This document shows positions 61,116-64,000 of a DNA stretch of 64,000 nt, in pieces. How positions within the stretch are numbered: the first letter of the stretch is position 1; the number at the start of each line of letters is the position of its first letter. The stretch is from Thermococcus sp. 18S1 (lineage in GTDB: Archaea; Methanobacteriota_B; Thermococci; Thermococcales; Thermococcaceae). The DNA lies in contig NZ_SNUU01000001.1 in assembly GCF_012027645.1 (NCBI RefSeq), forward strand, positions 682,001-746,000, written 5' to 3'. The notes beneath the pieces are model-generated. The model was not told the origin of the DNA, ran no database searches, and saw nothing but the letters and a program-made list of their open reading frames with translations. Position numbers and translations under genes: made by a program.

Positions 61116-62507
61116 ATGCCGGGAATGGAGTACTCAACCGTTAGCAAGATTTACGGACCGCTCATGATAGTCCAGGGCGTCAAGGGCGTCGCCTACGGTG
61201 AGGTCGTTGAGATAGAAACCGATAGGGGCGAGAAGAGGAAGGGTCAGGTCCTCGAGGCCAGACAGGACATGGCCATCGTTCAGGTCTTCGAGGGAACGCG
61301 CGACCTCGACGTCAAGACGACCCGCGTCCGCTTCACCGGAGAGACCCTCAAGGTCCCGGTCAGCATGGACATGCTCGGAAGGATATTCAACGGTATCGGA
61401 AAGCCCATCGACGGCGGACCTGAGATCATTCCGGAGGACAGGAGAGACGTCCACGGTGCACCGCTCAACCCGGTCGCCCGTGCCTACCCGAGGGACTTCA
61501 TCCAGACTGGTGTCTCTGCCATAGACGGAATGAACACCCTCATCCGCGGTCAGAAGCTGCCCATCTTCAGCGGTTCCGGATTGCCGCACAACATGCTCGC
61601 GGCCCAGATAGCCAGGCAGGCCAAGGTCCTCGGTGAGGAGGAGCAGTTCGCCGTCGTCTTCGCGGCCATGGGTATCACCTACGAGGAAGCCAATTTCTTC
61701 AAGAAGAGCTTCGAGGAGACCGGTGCTATCGAGAGAGCCGTGCTCTTCCTCAACCTCGCCGACGACCCGGCCATCGAGCGTATCATCACCCCGCGTATGG
61801 CGCTGACGGTTGCCGAGTACCTCGCCTTCGACTACGACATGCAGGTGCTCGTCATCCTCACGGACATGACCAACTACGCGGAAGCTCTGCGTGAGATTTC
61901 AGCGGCACGTGAGGAGGTTCCGGGCAGGCGTGGTTATCCGGGTTACATGTACACCGACCTCGCCACCATCTACGAGCGTGCCGGCCGTGTCAGGGGCAGG
62001 AAGGGTTCCATCACCCAGGTGCCCATCCTGACGATGCCGGACGACGACATAACCCACCCGATTCCGGACCTGACCGGATACATCACCGAGGGCCAGATAG
62101 TCCTCAGCAGGGACCTTCACAGGAAGGGTATCTACCCGCCCATTGACGTCCTTCCGTCGCTCAGCCGTCTGATGAAGGACGGTATCGGTAAGGGCATGAC
62201 CCGTGACGACCACCCGCAGCTCAGCCAGCAGCTCTACGCGGCCTACGCAGAGGGACGCTCCCTGAGAGACCTCGTCGCCGTCGTTGGTGAAGAGGCTTTA
62301 AGCGAGACCGACAGGAAGTACCTCAAGTTCGCCGAGCGCTTCGAGAAGGAGTTCGTCGCCCAGCGCTACGACGAGGACAGGAGCATCGAGGAGACCCTCG
62401 ACCTCGGCTGGGAGCTCCTTGCCGAGCTTCCGGAGAGCGAGCTCAAGCGTGTCAGGAAGGAGTACATCCTCAAGTACCACCCCAAGTACAGGAAGAGGGA
62501 GGGCTGA
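61116..62507 (+). CDS. atpB: A/V-type ATP synthase regulatory subunit B
   Basis: 463 residues from ATG 61116, which gives the family-typical [17 protein letters not shown] and has GTGAT four bases upstream; ATG 61110 and GTG 61107 are alternatives that overlap the atpA stop. It is the non-catalytic nucleotide-binding subunit alternating with [22 protein letters not shown] replaces the P-loop. The contact Arg region [20 protein letters not shown] is intact. Confidence 0.95.
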   Translation: MPGMEYSTVSKIYGPLMIVQGVKGVAYGEVVEIETDRGEKRKGQVLEARQDMAIVQVFEGTRDLDVKTTRVRFTGETLKVPVSMDMLGRIFNGIGKPIDGGPEIIPEDRRDVHGAPLNPVARAYPRDFIQTGVSAIDGMNTLIRGQKLPIFSGSGLPHNMLAAQIARQAKVLGEEEQFAVVFAAMGITYEEANFFKKSFEETGAIERAVLFLNLADDPAIERIITPRMALTVAEYLAFDYDMQVLVILTDMTNYAEALREISAAREEVPGRRGYPGYMYTDLATIYERAGRVRGRKGSITQVPILTMPDDDITHPIPDLTGYITEGQIVLSRDLHRKGIYPPIDVLPSLSRLMKDGIGKGMTRDDHPQLSQQLYAAYAEGRSLRDLVAVVGEEALSETDRKYLKFAERFEKEFVAQRYDEDRSIEETLDLGWELLAELPESELKRVRKEYILKYHPKYRKREG

Positions 62508-62534
62508 CCTCCCCTCAATCTTTAGGTGGTCGAG

Positions 62535-63188
62535 ATGGCAGAGCTGCTCAACGTCAAGCCCACCCGTATGGAGCTCCTGAACCTCAAGAGGCGCATTAAG
62601 CTGGCCAAGAAGGGCCACAAGCTCCTCAAGGACAAGCAGGACGCGCTCATCATGGAGTTCTTCACGATATACGATGAGGCGCTCCAGCTCAGGGAGGAGC
62701 TTGGGAGGAAAATGGACGAGGCTTTCAGGGCCCTTCAGGCGGCGGAGATAGACGTGGGAATGCTCCGCCTCAAGGAGATAAGCCTCAGCGTCGAGCCCAA
62801 TAGGGAGGTCGAGATAAAGAGGAGGAACGTCATGGGCGTCCCGGTTCCGCTCATCGAGGCGGAGTCCTTCAGAAGGGGCACGAACGAGCGCGGCTACGCC
62901 TTCGTCTCCAGCTCCGCGAAGGTCGACCTTGCCGCCGGGAAGTTCGAGGAGGTTCTCGACCTTGCCGTTCGCCTCGCCGAGGTTGAGGAGACGCTCAAGA
63001 GGCTCGCGAGGGAGATAGAGGTCACCAAGAGGCGCGTCAATGCCCTCGAGTACATCATAATCCCGCGCATGGAAGCTACCGTCAAGTTCATCAAGCAGCG
63101 CCTCGACGAGATGGAGCGCGAGAACTTCTTCAGGCTCAAGAGGGTTAAGGCGTTAATCGAGGCCAGAAACCAGGCCGAGGGCTCCTGA
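62535..63188 (+). CDS. atpD: A/V-type ATP synthase subunit D (central stalk)
   Basis: 217 residues from ATG 62535 (AGGTGGT upstream). Long N- and C-terminal helices ([36 protein letters not shown] and [42 protein letters not shown]) form the rotor coiled coil, the archaeal counterpart of the gamma subunit. Last gene of the operon; the gap to atpB is 27 bases. Confidence 0.94.
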   Translation: MAELLNVKPTRMELLNLKRRIKLAKKGHKLLKDKQDALIMEFFTIYDEALQLREELGRKMDEAFRALQAAEIDVGMLRLKEISLSVEPNREVEIKRRNVMGVPVPLIEAESFRRGTNERGYAFVSSSAKVDLAAGKFEEVLDLAVRLAEVEETLKRLAREIEVTKRRVNALEYIIIPRMEATVKFIKQRLDEMERENFFRLKRVKALIEARNQAEGS

Positions 63189-63235
63189 GGCAACAACCTT
63201 TTATTTCCAGTTCCCCTTTTCTCTTCGGTGATGAC

Positions 63236-64000
63236 ATGACTGAGAAGCTGTTCTATGCCGACGCTTACCGCAGAGAGGCCGAGGCGATAATCAGAAACGT
63301 TGAAGAGAACGACGGAACCGTTAGGGTTCTTCTCGACAGGACGATATTCTACCCCGAGGGCGGCGGCCAGCCCTCCGATAGGGGAAGTATAATCGGCGAC
63401 GGTTTCAGGATAACCGTCGAGAGGGTCGAGGGAAAGGACGAGGTGTGGCACGAGGGAAGACTCGAGGGACGTCTCCCGGAGCCGGGTGAGAGGGTGAAAC
63501 TGCTCCTTGACTGGGGATGGAGATACGAAAACATGCGCCAGCACACCGGTCAGCACATACTCTCCGCGGTTCTCAAGGACCTCTACGACGCCAACACCAC
63601 CGGCTTCCAGATTTTTGAGACCCACAACAAGATAGAGATTGATTACCCCGGGGAGCTGACGTGGGAGATGGTTCTTGAGGCCGAGAAGCGGGCCAACGAA
63701 GTGGTGTGGAGGAACCTGCCGGTTGAGATCGAGGTCTATGACGAGCTTCCCGATAACCTGAGAAGGGAGCTGAGGAAGGAGCTTTCCGACAAGGTGAGAC
63801 CCCCGATTAGGATAGTCTCCATTCCCGGCGTCGATGTCATACCCTGCGGCGGGACGCACGTGCGGAACACCGGCGAGGTGGGCCTCATCAAGGTCGGCAG
63901 GTTCTACCGCAAGAGCCGGAAGCTATGGAGGGTGGAGTTCGTCTGCGGGAACCGGGCGCTCGAGTACCTCGACGACCTCCTGGGCGACTACTGGCTGAGC
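63236..64000 (+). CDS. alaX: Alanyl-tRNA editing protein AlaX, large form (3' end outside window)
   Basis: The visible 255 codons run open to the window edge. ATG 63236 follows GGTGATGAC, and a TATA-like CCTTTTATTT (63197-63206) lies upstream. It resembles the editing half of Ala[13 protein letters not shown], zinc motif H103-x3-H107 in RQHTGQHILS and C204/H208 in IPCGGTHVRN. AlaX removes serine from mischarged tRNA-Ala in trans. The length already exceeds AlaX-S and AlaX-M, so this is the long type with an extra C-terminal domain. A full alaS is also present at 39220. Confidence 0.93.
   Translation, partial: MTEKLFYADAYRREAEAIIRNVEENDGTVRVLLDRTIFYPEGGGQPSDRGSIIGDGFRITVERVEGKDEVWHEGRLEGRLPEPGERVKLLLDWGWRYENMRQHTGQHILSAVLKDLYDANTTGFQIFETHNKIEIDYPGELTWEMVLEAEKRANEVVWRNLPVEIEVYDELPDNLRRELRKELSDKVRPPIRIVSIPGVDVIPCGGTHVRNTGEVGLIKVGRFYRKSRKLWRVEFVCGNRALEYLDDLLGDYWLS

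Noticed and set aside
61107-61118. GTG 61107 as atpB start
   Set aside because: It lies across the atpA stop without a spaced ribosome site; ATG 61116 gives the family N-terminus.

Overview
This window is almost certainly a chromosomal segment of a hyperthermophilic euryarchaeon of the order Thermococcales, most likely a Thermococcus. The reasons are: an archaeal A/V-type ATP synthase operon in the order H-I-K-E-C-F-A-B-D; archaeal SecF-SecD, Elp3, AlaRS and AlaX; lineage families such as DUF257, DUF460 and DUF131; archaeal TATA promoters; GGTGAT-type ribosome binding sites; C/D box sRNAs; and a perfect Thermococcales glycolytic motif (TATCAC-N5-GTGATA). Coding density is high, GC is in the mid-fifties by eye, and I see no tRNA, rRNA, CRISPR array or insertion sequence.

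Layout. 1-6300: the tail of pyroglutamyl peptidase, a DUF460 nuclease-like protein, small membrane and regulator genes, a tRNA thiolase (NcsA type) and a site-2 protease. 6347-12467: surface-polysaccharide genes (GT2, galU, ugd, a lower-GC glycosyltransferase, an alkaline-phosphatase-superfamily enzyme, a sulfotransferase). 12471-19160: a minus-strand run of flippase, TauE/SafE permease, APS kinase, AP-superfamily phosphodiesterase, DHH phosphoesterase, ATP sulfurylase and RHH regulator. Together with the sulfotransferase this reads as a sulfate-activation and glycan-sulfation locus. 19161-19577: a regulator operator, two tandem C/D box sRNA genes and a DtxR-like metal box before a CDF transporter. 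19578-24477: CDF transporter, MfnA, antiporter, HAD hydrolase, polyprenol kinase-like protein. 24513-30020: a large secreted CBM9-like protein divergent from a GH57 4-alpha-glucanotransferase, apparently sharing one TATA box and TrmBL1-type operators.

30024-42748: DUF257, TtuA, FAD oxidoreductase, CBS protein, second antiporter, MarC, HisRS, PLD-like lipoprotein, AlaRS, and an AT-rich cysteine-rich orphan beside a nuclease-like protein; two more C/D sRNA candidates lie near MarC and before a coiled-coil gene. 42723-50876: Nif3-like protein, Elp3, tandem paralogous surface proteins, HdeD-like, YkgJ-like, Nip7-like, a KaiC-like ATPase with an HTH coiled-coil partner, and SpeH. 51210-64000: SecF-SecD-TrkA, the ATP synthase operon, and the start of AlaX.

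The most notable points are the four C/D box sRNA candidates (one with two guides that appear to match 16S rRNA), an apparent AUA start codon for atpA, the sulfation cluster, the shared-TATA divergent promoters, and the foreign-looking cysteine-rich ORF between alaS and its neighbour. rRNA target matches and family lengths are from memory, not from a search.
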